A stretch of 50,281 bases of DNA from Erythrobacter sp. UBA1916. Its GTDB lineage: Bacteria; Pseudomonadota; Alphaproteobacteria; Sphingomonadales; Sphingomonadaceae. Location of the stretch: contig DDFY01000021.1 of assembly GCA_002337385.1 (NCBI GenBank), positions 1-50,281 on the forward strand, given 5' to 3'. The notes under the pieces are model-generated. The model was not told where the DNA came from, searched no databases, and saw nothing but the letters and a program-made list of their open reading frames with translations. The position numbers and the translations under genes are program-made. Position 1 is the stretch's first letter; every line of letters begins with the position of its first letter. Below are positions 1 through 8,556 of the stretch, in pieces.

Positions 1-1887
1 GTCCATCGGCTTGCCGCTTTCCAGATCGCCCAGCACATCGGCGATGGCGCGCTCCTGATCGTCGGTCTCCTCCCAAGGGAAGCGATCGACGAACTGGTTG
101 TAGCTGGCCTCGTCCGCTTCGAGCACGGGTGCCTTCTTGAGCGACCGCTGCGCGGCAGTGCGCATCAGCTCGCCCGCGATTTCCTGGATGCGCTCGCGCA
201 GCTGTGCACGGCGCTTTTGCCATGCTTCGCCGCCCAGCCGGTCGAGCATGACCGCCTCTTCGGATGAGCCGTAGCGCGAGAGGACTTCGAGGTTCTCGAC
301 CGGGATGTAGAGCTTGTCGCCGCCCTTGTATTCCAGCATCACGCAGTCGTGCTTGGACTTGCCGACGGTGATCGGTTCGAGGCCGAGATACTTGCCGATC
401 CCGTGATCGACATGGACCACCAGATCGCCGCGCCGCAGCGCCTGCAATTCGGCGAGGAAGGCGTCGGCGTCCTTCTTCTTCTTGCGGCGGCGTACGAGGC
501 GGTCGCCGAGCAAGTCCTGCTCGGTGATCAGCTCGATGTCGTCGCTGGCAAAGCCGGTGTCGAGCGGCAGGACCATGGCGGCAAGACGGCCCTTGGCCGA
601 CTGCCCCAGCGCTTCCTGCCAGCTTGCCGCGAGCGTTGCCGGTGCTCCGGCCTCCTCAAGGATCGAGACGATTCGCGCACGCGAGCCTTGCGAATAGGCG
701 GCCAGCAGCGGGCGCTTGCCTTGTTTGCCGAGCGCCGCAAAATGCTTGGCGGCGGCTTCGTAGACGTTCTCACCGCGCGAGCGTTCAGGCGTGAAATCGC
801 GCGCTGAGCGGAATTCGAAGTCGAGGCTCTTTGCGTCCTCGGGGCGGGCGAACTGGTCGGCCACGTGCGCGGGCCACTTGGCGAACAGACCGGCGGCTTC
901 GTCCGGCGCCAGATAGAGCGCTTCGGTGGTAAGCGGACGGTAGCTGCCCTTGGCCTGGCCCGAGACATCGCCGCGCTGGCGGTGGTAGTCGGCGATATCC
1001 TTCAGCCGCTCGTCCATGGCGGAGACGGCGCCAGCCTCCATCACCAGCACGTCGTCAGCCGAAAGGTGGTCGAACAGCGTGGCGAGCCGGTCCTCGAACA
1101 GCGGGAGCCAGTGCTCCATTCCGGCCAGCCTGCGCCCTTCGCTGACCGCTTCGTAAAGCGGGTCTTGCGTGGCGGTGGCGCCGAATTGTTCGCGGTAGCG
1201 GCTGCGGAAGCGCTTGATCGTGTCGTCGTCGAGCAGGGCTTCGCTGGCGGGGAGCAGAAGGTGGCTGTCGACCACCTCGGTAGTGCGCTGGGTGCTCGGA
1301 TCGAATAGACGCAGGCTTTCCAGCTCGTCGCCGAAGAAGTCGAGCCGCAGGCCGCCGTCGAGCCCGCTCGGGTGGATATCGAAGATCGAGCCGCGCACCG
1401 CGAATTCGCCGGTGTTGACCACGGTGTCGGTGCGCGAATAGCCCTGCCGTTGCAGCAGCGCAGCGAGGCTCTCGTGCCCGATCGAAACGCCCGGCTTCAG
1501 CTCACGCACCGCCTCGCGAATGCGGAACGGGGTGAGCACGCGTTGCAGCACGGCGTTGATCGTGGTGACGAGCAGCTGCGACCCCGGCTTGCCCTGTTGC
1601 AGCCGATAAAGCGCCGACAGCCGCCGCGCGCTGACCGACAAGGCGGGGCTGGCGCGGTCGTAAGGAAGGCAGTCCCACGCGGGGAACTCGATCACCTCCA
1701 GTTCGGGCGCGAAATAGCTGGCGGCATCGGCCACGGCGCGCATCGCCGCATCGTCGGGCGCAACAAACACCGCGCGGCCTTTGGAAGCGCGCGCCAGATC
1801 GGCCAGCACCAGCGGCTGCGCCCCGCGCACGAGCGAGGACAGCGTGAGCGGCTTATCCGCCGAGAGGATGCGAGAGAGGTCGGGCAT
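1..1887 (-). CDS. mfd: Transcription-repair coupling factor Mfd, N-terminal 629 residues (cut by window edge)
   Basis: Mfd is the ATP-driven translocase that removes RNA polymerase stalled at DNA lesions and recruits UvrA. The reading frame stays open from the ATG at 1887 to the left edge, so 629 codons are visible of a protein normally about 1150 long. The first part matches the UvrB-like damage-recognition module. Around residues 480-545 lies the RNA-polymerase-interacting domain, with the typical VHVDHGIGKYLGL and DKLYIPVENLEVLSRYG strings. The visible part ends at DLESGKPMD, which in the family directly precedes the Walker A motif of the translocase, so the motor domain is outside the window. 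It lies 37 bases downstream of sdhE on the same strand and is probably cotranscribed with it. A KKKK run just before the interaction domain is part of a charged linker. Family assignment is very secure. Confidence 0.95.
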   Translation of the reverse strand, partial: MPDLSRILSADKPLTLSSLVRGAQPLVLADLARASKGRAVFVAPDDAAMRAVADAASYFAPELEVIEFPAWDCLPYDRASPALSVSARRLSALYRLQQGKPGSQLLVTTINAVLQRVLTPFRIREAVRELKPGVSIGHESLAALLQRQGYSRTDTVVNTGEFAVRGSIFDIHPSGLDGGLRLDFFGDELESLRLFDPSTQRTTEVVDSHLLLPASEALLDDDTIKRFRSRYREQFGATATQDPLYEAVSEGRRLAGMEHWLPLFEDRLATLFDHLSADDVLVMEAGAVSAMDERLKDIADYHRQRGDVSGQAKGSYRPLTTEALYLAPDEAAGLFAKWPAHVADQFARPEDAKSLDFEFRSARDFTPERSRGENVYEAAAKHFAALGKQGKRPLLAAYSQGSRARIVSILEEAGAPATLAASWQEALGQSAKGRLAAMVLPLDTGFASDDIELITEQDLLGDRLVRRRKKKKDADAFLAELQALRRGDLVVHVDHGIGKYLGLEPITVGKSKHDCVMLEYKGGDKLYIPVENLEVLSRYGSSEEAVMLDRLGGEAWQKRRAQLRERIQEIAGELMRTAAQRSLKKAPVLEADEASYNQFVDRFPWEETDDQERAIADVLGDLESGKPMD

Positions 1888-1924
1888 GTGCGTGACTGGT
1901 TCGGCTAAGGCGAGGGAAGGGCGC

Positions 1925-2194
1925 TCAGATGCGCACGTAATCCAGTTTGCGCAAGGCCTCCAATTGCGGCCCCTGAAACTCCGCCGGAGCCTCCGCTGTG
2001 CCCAGAGCCCAGGCGAGGATATCAACGTCTTCCGCGTCGAGCAGCCTCTCGAACCATGCGAGCTGCGCTTCGTCCCAGCCCTCGTGGAAGGTGTCGAAGT
2101 AGCAACCGATGGTGTAATCGGCCTCGCGCGTGCCCCGGTGCCAGGCGCGGAACTTCGCGCGGGCGAGGCGGGTGGAAAGGTCTGGGGTAATCAT
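1925..2194 (-). CDS. sdhE: Succinate dehydrogenase assembly factor SdhE (CptB/YgfY family)
   Basis: This 89-residue cytoplasmic protein fits the SdhE/SDH5 family, which promotes covalent attachment of FAD to the succinate dehydrogenase flavoprotein. The diagnostic RGxRE motif is present as HRGTREAD near residue 20, followed by the conserved acidic F/W-rich helix region (FHEGWDEAQLAWFERLLD) and a D-I-L-AW segment. Length is normal for the family. The start is an ATG, and its 5' end faces recG with 47 bases between the two starts, so a divergent promoter probably lies there. mfd follows on the same strand. An sdhE-mfd pair opposite recG is, to my knowledge, common in sphingomonads. Confidence 0.9.
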   Translation of the reverse strand: MITPDLSTRLARAKFRAWHRGTREADYTIGCYFDTFHEGWDEAQLAWFERLLDAEDVDILAWALGTAEAPAEFQGPQLEALRKLDYVRI

Positions 2195-2241
2195 CGCCGG
2201 CCTCCTATCCGATGCGCGCGGCTTGGGCTAGAGCTTCGAAC

Positions 2242-4311
2242 ATGCGCCCCGAAGAGCTCAACCCGCTGTTTGCCGAGATCGATAGCCTCGATGGCATCGG
2301 CCCGAAGCTGAAGAAGCCGCTCGAACGCCTCGGGCTCGAGCGCGTGCGCGACGTGCTTTACCACCTGCCCGAACGCTTTGTGGCCCGCCGCAGCGTGACC
2401 GATCTCGACGAGGCGCTGGTGGGCGAGCAGATCGTCGTCGCGCTGACCCCGACCGAACACCGCGCGCCGCGCAATCCGGGGCGCGGGCCGTACCGGGTGC
2501 TGGCCGCAGACGCCAAGGGCAATATTTGCGCGCTGACCTACTTCGGGCGTGCCAGTTACAATGCCAAGAAGCTGCTCCCCGTGGGCGAGAAACGCTGGGT
2601 CGCCGGGCGGCTCGATCAGTATGGCGACATGCTCCAGATCGTCCATCCCGATCACGTGGCGGAAGACAGCGCGGGCGCGATGGGCAAGATGATTGAGCCG
2701 ATCTATCGCCTTGCCGAAGGTCTGACCCAGCCACGGGTCGCTGCCATGGTGGAGCAGGCCTTCACACGCATGCCGGAACTTTCCGAATGGATTGAGCCCG
2801 GTGTCTACGCCCGCGAAGGTTGGCCTGCATGGGCCGAGGCCTTGCGGCTTGCCCATGCAGGCGAGGCGGCCAAGGCACGTGACCGGCTCGCTTATGACGA
2901 ACTGTTCGCCAATGCGCTGGCGCTGATGCTGGTGCGGCAGAGCAACAAGGCGAGGAAGGGCCAGAGCCTGCAAGGCGACGGGCACCTGCGTGACAAGCTC
3001 GCGCTGCCATTCCCGCTGACCGGCGCGCAGAAGCGTTCGATTGCCGAGATTACCGGCGACATGGCGCAGGCCAGCCCGATGCTGCGACTGCTGCAAGGCG
3101 ATGTCGGCGCGGGCAAGACCGTGGTCGCGCTGGAGGCGATGCTGGCCGCAGTCGAGGCCGGCGCACAGGCCGCATTGCTGGCCCCGACCGAGATCCTCGC
3201 GCGGCAGCATTTCGAGACGCTGCGCAAGTTGGCCGCGCCGACTGGGGTTGCAATCGAGCTGCTCACGGGCCGCGACAAGGGCAGGGCGCGCGAGGGTATT
3301 TTGATGGGGCTGGTCGATGGCTCGGTGCAGATTATCGTCGGCACCCATGCGATCTTCCAGGCTTCCGTGAGCTACCGCAACCTCGGGCTGGTGGTGATCG
3401 ACGAACAGCACCGCTTTGGCGTTTCGCAGCGGCTGATGCTGACGCAGAAAGGCAAGGTCACGCCGCACACGCTGGCCATGACCGCAACGCCGATCCCGCG
3501 CACCTTGGTGCTGGCGCAATATGGCGAGATGGACGTCAGCCGCCTCGACGAGATGCCACCGGGCCGTCAGCCGATCGACACCCGCGTGATTCCGCTCGAC
3601 CGGCTTGCTGATGTCGTCGAAGGGGTGGCGCGGCATATTGCCACTGGGCAGCAGGCCTATTGGGTCTGCCCGATGGTGCGCGACAGCGAAAGTGCGAGCG
3701 ACGATCTTGCCGCCGCCGAGGCCCGTTACGCTTCACTGAAGGAGCGCTTCGGTGAGGATGTGGTTTTGGTCCACGGCCAGCTTTCGTCAGACGAGAAAGA
3801 CGCCGCGATGGGGCGCTTCGCAGCGGGCGAGGCTAAGCTCCTGGTGGCGACCACGGTCATCGAAGTTGGTGTCGATGTGCCCAACTCGACCCTCATGGTG
3901 ATCGAGCAGGCCGAACGCTTCGGGCTGGCCCAGCTGCATCAGCTGCGCGGGCGTGTGGGGCGCGGGTCGGAAAAGTCGGTCTGCCTCTTGCTGCGTAGCG
4001 GCGAACTTTCGCAAGTCGGCAAGCAGCGCCTCGCCTTGATGCGCGAAAGCCAGGACGGGTTCTACCTCGCCGAACAGGATCTCGAACTGCGCGGCGGCGG
4101 CGAACTGCTCGGCACGCGGCAGAGCGGCGAGGACGGCTTCTCTATCGCCAGCCTCGAACAGGTTCAGAAATTCGGCGAGATGGCCAACGACGATGCCCGT
4201 CTACTGGTCGAGCGTGATGGTGGGCTCGACGGGCCACGCGGTCAGGCTGCGCGCACCTTGCTCTATCTGCTGGAGCGTGATTGGGGCGTCCAGATGCTCC
4301 GTAGCGGTTGA
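2242..4311 (+). CDS. recG: ATP-dependent DNA helicase RecG
   Basis: RecG remodels stalled replication forks and branch-migrates Holliday junctions. The N-terminal wedge/OB region (about residues 1-240) contains the helix-hairpin-helix-like GIGPKLKKPLERLG. The superfamily 2 motor follows, with Walker A GDVGAGKT at about 286-293, the DEQHR box at about 387-391, motif III TATPIPRT and motif VI-type QLRGRVGRG. The C-terminal RecG signature (GFYLAEQDLELRGGGELLGT) is present. The chosen start gives 689 residues and begins MRPEELNPLFAEIDSLDG; a longer frame from 2212 would add ten residues that look non-conserved and eat into the divergent promoter gap with sdhE. No defect seen. Confidence 0.96.
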   Translation: MRPEELNPLFAEIDSLDGIGPKLKKPLERLGLERVRDVLYHLPERFVARRSVTDLDEALVGEQIVVALTPTEHRAPRNPGRGPYRVLAADAKGNICALTYFGRASYNAKKLLPVGEKRWVAGRLDQYGDMLQIVHPDHVAEDSAGAMGKMIEPIYRLAEGLTQPRVAAMVEQAFTRMPELSEWIEPGVYAREGWPAWAEALRLAHAGEAAKARDRLAYDELFANALALMLVRQSNKARKGQSLQGDGHLRDKLALPFPLTGAQKRSIAEITGDMAQASPMLRLLQGDVGAGKTVVALEAMLAAVEAGAQAALLAPTEILARQHFETLRKLAAPTGVAIELLTGRDKGRAREGILMGLVDGSVQIIVGTHAIFQASVSYRNLGLVVIDEQHRFGVSQRLMLTQKGKVTPHTLAMTATPIPRTLVLAQYGEMDVSRLDEMPPGRQPIDTRVIPLDRLADVVEGVARHIATGQQAYWVCPMVRDSESASDDLAAAEARYASLKERFGEDVVLVHGQLSSDEKDAAMGRFAAGEAKLLVATTVIEVGVDVPNSTLMVIEQAERFGLAQLHQLRGRVGRGSEKSVCLLLRSGELSQVGKQRLALMRESQDGFYLAEQDLELRGGGELLGTRQSGEDGFSIASLEQVQKFGEMANDDARLLVERDGGLDGPRGQAARTLLYLLERDWGVQMLRSG

Positions 4312-4315
4312 TCGT

Positions 4316-4340
4316 TTGCCACAGACCTTTGGTGTGGCAA
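4316..4340. other. Perfect 8-bp hairpin downstream of recG
   Basis: Arms TTGCCACA and TGTGGCAA are exact inverted repeats around a 9-base loop, five bases after the recG stop. No T-tract follows on either strand, so it is not a standard intrinsic terminator. It may help end recG transcription or be an operator for the TonB receptor gene downstream. The rest of the 4312-4478 gap is AT-rich relative to its surroundings and probably carries the receptor promoter, but I could not assign -35/-10 boxes with confidence. Confidence 0.35.
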
Positions 4341-4478
4341 CAAAACAACATAGCCGCGTAATCATGTGTTTAGTGCTATCTCGCATTGCATATTCTTTGC
4401 GCCATATCAAATGCGCCTCGTTCGAAATTTGTCAGCTGCCGCTGCACAAGTAACGTTCGAGGAAGAGGAACTTTTTTA

Positions 4479-6932
4479 ATGACCCCCAGGAATTTCGCTC
4501 GCGCTGCCGGTCTCGGCACCGTGTCGTTGGTCGCGCTTGCCGTTGCCACTCCAGCTCTGGCGCAGGAAGCCGCGCAAGCCGATGACGACATGATCATCGT
4601 CACCGCCAACAAGCGCGCCCAGGATATGCAGGACGTGTCGGTGGCCGTTTCCGCAGTCGGCGGCGAACTGCTCGCCGATCGCGGTATTTCGAACCTGTCG
4701 GACATCCAGGCCGCCGTGCCGGCGGTCACCTTCGGCAACGACTTCAACCAGGCCAAGGTGTTCATCCGCGGTGTCGGTGCCAACACCTCGACCACCGGGT
4801 CAAGCACCGGCGTCGCCATGCACGTCGATGGGGCCTATGTCGCCCGCGCCGAAGCGCAGCTGACTTCGATGTTCGACCTTGAGCGCGTGGAAGTTCTGCG
4901 CGGCCCGCAGGGCAGCCTCTATGGCCGTAACGCGGTGGGTGGTTCGATCAACCTCATCACCCGCAAGCCGACCGACTTCCTTACGGTCGACGCCATGTTC
5001 ACGCTCGGCAACTACGAGACGAAGTCGGCAGAAGTCGGCATCGGCGGGCCGATTGTCGATGGCGTGATGTTCCGTCTGGCTGGCCGCGTCGATGACCGTG
5101 CCGGGTACGGCGTCGATCCGGATCATGGCTGGGACGTCGATGACAGCAAGCGCCAGATGGTGCGCGGACAGCTGCTGTTCGACTTCGACCAGGGCTGGGA
5201 TCTGCTGCTGAGCGCCGAGTACTTCTCGCAGAACGACAATTCGGGTGCGGTGCACTATTCCTCACCGGCCTTCCCGGGCGTTGCGCGTCTTGCTCCCATC
5301 GGTGAGGGTGGCTTTGCCACCAATCCGCGCGACCTTGCGAGTGATGAGCCGCCTTCGGTCGACACCGAGACCTACAGCCTCACGGCCACGCTTGGCGTTG
5401 ATCTGAGCGACAACCTGCGGCTCACCAACCTGACCAACTATCGGAAGTTCGATAGCCAGCTGATCCAGGATCTCGACATCTCGGCGGTTGTGAACCGCCT
5501 CCCGAACGCGACCACCATGCAGGTTCGCACGATCGATGCCGAGCAGTTCTCGAACGAATTGCAGCTGTCGATCGATACCGACTTCGTGACCGGTGTGGCT
5601 GGGCTCTACTACTTCAACGAGCGGCAGAAGCCGCGCGATACCGTGGGCCTTTCGAGCACGACCGGCATGGCTGGCAACATCGACACGCTGGCAACGCGCC
5701 CGGTGGTGATCGATGGCACGCCTGCCGCGCCGGGTTCGATCTCGCTGGCCGATTCGCTCTATATGTGCGGGTTCCTGCCGGACGCCGCGCCTAACCGCGT
5801 GTGCCTGCGTTCGAACCTCGGCACCGAGGCCTATGCCGCCTTCGGTCAGCTGAACTTCGACATGGGCAAGTTCGGTCTCGACGGTGTTTCGCTCAAGGTC
5901 GGTGGACGCTGGAGCCATGAAGAGGTCGACAGCCGCAACCCGTCGATCATCATGACGGCCAATGCCAACCCGGCGGTGTCGACGATCCTCGTCACCACGA
6001 ACGATGGCACCTACCGCGAGCGGACCTTCGAGGACTTCACCCCCGAGCTGGGCATCAGCTGGGAGCCGAACTCCGACATGCTGTTCTATTACACCTATTC
6101 GGAGGGCTTCAAGGCTGGCTCGGGTGAGAACGCTGCCGGTTCGACCACCATTGTCGACCCAGAAAGCGTGGTGAACCACGAGATCGGCGCCAAGCTGCAG
6201 CTGCTTGACCGCATGCTGACGCTGAACCTTGCGGGCTACACCTACAAGTTGAAGGGTCTGCAGATCAACAAGACCGTTGGTGGTGGCCCCGCTGGCTTCA
6301 CCACGATCTTCGAGAATGCAGCGGAAACCAGCGCAACCGGCTTCGAGGTCGACTTCGCCTTCTCGCCGGTGGACATCTTCCGCCTGACGGGTGGTCTGAG
6401 CTACACTGACAGCAAGTACGACGACTTCGTCACGCTTGATCCGCTCGATCCAGTCAATGTGTCACAGTCGGGCCAGCCTGCCTACGACCCGGTGACCAAC
6501 CCCGATCCGACCGCGTTTGGCGGACCGTGCCCGGCCGATGCGCTTGACGACTTCGCACCGTGCAAGATTCAGCTGGCGGGTAACCCGACGCGCAATACGC
6601 CCGAATGGTCGTATAACCTGCGCGCCGAACTGGATGCCGCGCAGGATCTGCTCGGCGGCACCGTCACCATCGCCGGTGACATGTATGGCCGTTCGGACGT
6701 GTTCTTCACCGAGTTCCACCGCATGGTGGAAGGCTCGGAGGCCTACACCATGTTCGACGCCTCGGTGCGGTGGGAGGATAACGACGGGGGCCTCTATGCG
6801 CTCGCCTATATCCGCAACATCGGCGACACGCTGCGTCGGTCGAGCACTTTCGCGCTGTCGACCGGCCGCGTGATCGGCGCGACCTACCTGCCGCCGCGCA
6901 CCTATGGCCTGACGCTGGGCTATCGGTACTAA
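4479..6932 (+). CDS. TonB-dependent outer-membrane receptor
   Basis: This predicted outer-membrane beta-barrel of 817 residues would import a large or scarce substrate using TonB/ExbBD energy. A signal peptide covers about residues 1-28 (hydrophobic core LGTVSLVALAVATPALA, cleavage after ALA). A TonB-box-like stretch (DDMIIVTANKR) and the plug domain follow (LSDIQAAVPAVTF, FDLERVEVLRGPQGSLYGRNAVGGS-type motif). The barrel ends in the expected aromatic terminus TLGYRY. The start is the ATG at 4479, preceded by GGAAGAGGA; a longer frame from 4386 would put 31 unlikely residues before the signal peptide. The architecture is that of the large sphingomonad receptor families whose substrates are mostly unknown, and no transport or regulatory partner is adjacent. 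The substrate cannot be assigned. A strong terminator follows. Confidence 0.92.
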   Translation: MTPRNFARAAGLGTVSLVALAVATPALAQEAAQADDDMIIVTANKRAQDMQDVSVAVSAVGGELLADRGISNLSDIQAAVPAVTFGNDFNQAKVFIRGVGANTSTTGSSTGVAMHVDGAYVARAEAQLTSMFDLERVEVLRGPQGSLYGRNAVGGSINLITRKPTDFLTVDAMFTLGNYETKSAEVGIGGPIVDGVMFRLAGRVDDRAGYGVDPDHGWDVDDSKRQMVRGQLLFDFDQGWDLLLSAEYFSQNDNSGAVHYSSPAFPGVARLAPIGEGGFATNPRDLASDEPPSVDTETYSLTATLGVDLSDNLRLTNLTNYRKFDSQLIQDLDISAVVNRLPNATTMQVRTIDAEQFSNELQLSIDTDFVTGVAGLYYFNERQKPRDTVGLSSTTGMAGNIDTLATRPVVIDGTPAAPGSISLADSLYMCGFLPDAAPNRVCLRSNLGTEAYAAFGQLNFDMGKFGLDGVSLKVGGRWSHEEVDSRNPSIIMTANANPAVSTILVTTNDGTYRERTFEDFTPELGISWEPNSDMLFYYTYSEGFKAGSGENAAGSTTIVDPESVVNHEIGAKLQLLDRMLTLNLAGYTYKLKGLQINKTVGGGPAGFTTIFENAAETSATGFEVDFAFSPVDIFRLTGGLSYTDSKYDDFVTLDPLDPVNVSQSGQPAYDPVTNPDPTAFGGPCPADALDDFAPCKIQLAGNPTRNTPEWSYNLRAELDAAQDLLGGTVTIAGDMYGRSDVFFTEFHRMVEGSEAYTMFDASVRWEDNDGGLYALAYIRNIGDTLRRSSTFALSTGRVIGATYLPPRTYGLTLGYRY

Positions 6933-6976
6933 GCGACTGGCGCTCAGGGCCTGCAAAGGCCCGGTGCACAACTAAA

Positions 6977-7005
6977 AGGCGCTCCCTCAGCGGGGGCGCC
7001 TTTTT
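6977..7005 (+). terminator. Intrinsic terminator after the TonB receptor gene
   Basis: A 10-bp stem (AGGCGCTCCC / GGGGGCGCCT with one G-T pair) and a 5-base loop are followed directly by TTTTT. A run of four A just before the stem gives a partial terminator on the opposite strand too. It separates the receptor gene from the aldehyde dehydrogenase gene. The rest of the 6933-7102 gap shows nothing I can name apart from the ribosome binding site of the next gene. Confidence 0.85.
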
Positions 7006-7102
7006 CGTATTTGGGAGCGTTGATGCGTGCCGACATCGCCCTTGCCAGCGGGAGCAGGCAGCCCCACATGGGCGGACAAAATCAACCGGAAGGGATAGCC
7101 CG

Positions 7103-8455
7103 ATGACCACCCAGCCTACCGCCACCGATCTCGCCGCCGACATCAAGCGCGTGTTCGCCGCGCAGCAGGAGCATCAGTGGGAGGTGAAGGCCTCGAGCGC
7201 AGAAGCGCGCAAGGCCAAGCTGATGAAGCTGAAGGAAGTCATCGGCGCGCGGGCCGAGGAAATCATCGCTGCCGTGCGCGAGGACACCCGCAAGCCCGAA
7301 GGCGAAATCCGCGTCACCGAGGTGCTCAACATCCTCGGCAATATCCAGCGCAATATCGATTGCCTCGACGACTGGATGAAACCGACGCAGGTCGGCTCCT
7401 CCTCCAATCCCGATGACAAGGCCGAGATCGTCTACGAGGCGCGCGGGGTGTGCCTGATCCTCGGGCCGTGGAACTTCCCGCTTGGCCTGACCTTCGGCCC
7501 GCTCGCAGCAGCGGTGGCGGCCGGCAATGTCTGCATGCTCAAGCTTACCGACCTGTGCCCGGCGACTGCGACAATCGCCAAGTCCATCGTCGAAGAGGTG
7601 TTCGAAGAGAACGAGGCGGCAGTGTTCGAAGGCGATGTGAGCGTCGCCGAAGCGCTGCTTGAGCTACCGTTCAACCACATCTTCTTCACCGGCAGCACCA
7701 AGGTCGGCAAGATCGTGATGACGGCTGCGGCCAAGAACCTCGCCAGCGTGACGCTGGAGCTGGGCGGCAAGTCGCCCGTCATTATCGACGAGGGGGCGGA
7801 TGTTGCCGCTATCGGCGCGGCGCTCGCAGGGGCCAAGCAGTTCAACGGCGGACAGGCCTGTATCTGCCCGGACTACGTGTTCGTGAAAGAGGGACAGAAG
7901 GATGCGCTGGTCGAAGCCTTTGCCAGCAACGTGCAGACCAACCTCTATGAAGATGGTCAGATCAAGCATGAGGCCATTGCGCAGGTCGTCAACAAGGGCA
8001 ACTTCGCGCGTGTGAAAGGCCTGTTCGACGATGCCGTGGCCAAGGGGGCCAAGGTCGCCGCGGGCGGCACGTTCGAGGAAGATACCCTCACCGTCCACCC
8101 GACCATGCTGACCGACGTGACCCCGCAGATGACGATCATGCAGGAAGAGATCTTCGCCCCGTTGCTTCCGGTGATGACCTATGACGATATCGACCAGGCG
8201 ATCGGCTACATCGAAGCGCGCGACAAGCCGCTTGCTCTTTATGTGTTCAGCCCGAGCGAGGAGAACGTGGAGAAGGTGCTCCAGCGCACCAGCTCGGGCG
8301 GGGTGACGGTGAACGGCGTGTTCTCGCACTATCTGGAGAACAACCTGCCGTTTGGCGGGGTCAACGCCAGCGGTACTGGCTCTTACCACGGCTATTTCGG
8401 TTTCAAGGCCTTCAGCCACGAACGCGCAGTCTATCGCCATATGGCTGACGCCTAA
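7103..8455 (+). CDS. NAD(P)-dependent aldehyde dehydrogenase, class 3-like
   Basis: This cytoplasmic enzyme should oxidise an aldehyde to the acid with NAD(P)+. The 450-residue length and sequence fit the class 3 / coniferyl-aldehyde-dehydrogenase branch, which is shorter than the common 480-500-residue enzymes. Visible motifs are GPWNFPLGLTFGPLAAAVAAGN in the cofactor region, FFTGSTKVGK, the general base Glu219 in LELGGKSP, and catalytic Cys253 in GGQACICPDYV. The C-terminal NLPFGGVNASGTGSYHGYFG is typical of class 3 enzymes. The start ATG has GGAAGGGAT about 8 bases upstream. It sits alone between a terminator and the lol genes. The physiological aldehyde (aromatic, fatty or other) cannot be told from sequence. 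Confidence 0.9.
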   Translation: MTTQPTATDLAADIKRVFAAQQEHQWEVKASSAEARKAKLMKLKEVIGARAEEIIAAVREDTRKPEGEIRVTEVLNILGNIQRNIDCLDDWMKPTQVGSSSNPDDKAEIVYEARGVCLILGPWNFPLGLTFGPLAAAVAAGNVCMLKLTDLCPATATIAKSIVEEVFEENEAAVFEGDVSVAEALLELPFNHIFFTGSTKVGKIVMTAAAKNLASVTLELGGKSPVIIDEGADVAAIGAALAGAKQFNGGQACICPDYVFVKEGQKDALVEAFASNVQTNLYEDGQIKHEAIAQVVNKGNFARVKGLFDDAVAKGAKVAAGGTFEEDTLTVHPTMLTDVTPQMTIMQEEIFAPLLPVMTYDDIDQAIGYIEARDKPLALYVFSPSEENVEKVLQRTSSGGVTVNGVFSHYLENNLPFGGVNASGTGSYHGYFGFKAFSHERAVYRHMADA

Positions 8456-8472
8456 TACGAAACGCCACGCAG

Positions 8473-8509
8473 CAAGGCCCCGGCTTTTCGATTGCGAGGC
8501 CGGGCCTTG
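8473..8509 (+). terminator. GC-rich hairpin after the aldehyde dehydrogenase gene
   Basis: An 11-bp stem with a single bulged C (CAAGGCCCCGGC / GCCGGGCCTTG) surrounds a 14-base loop, starting 18 bases after the stop codon. No U-tract follows, so it is at best a weak or factor-assisted terminator. The position between two unrelated genes supports that role. Confidence 0.4.
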
Positions 8510-8556
8510 CGGCCTAGACGCATGGCACTTGCTTAACCTTAAAGAAGCCTAGCCCC

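Noticed and set aside
2191..3636. 481-codon minus-strand open frame over recG
   Set aside because: Shadow of recG; it would also overlap the sdhE start.
4386..4478. N-terminal extension of the TonB receptor
   Set aside because: The 31 extra residues would precede the signal peptide, and the ATG at 4479 has its own ribosome binding site.
5262..6179. 305-codon minus-strand open frame over the TonB receptor gene
   Set aside because: Antisense shadow; the receptor has the signal peptide, plug and barrel end.
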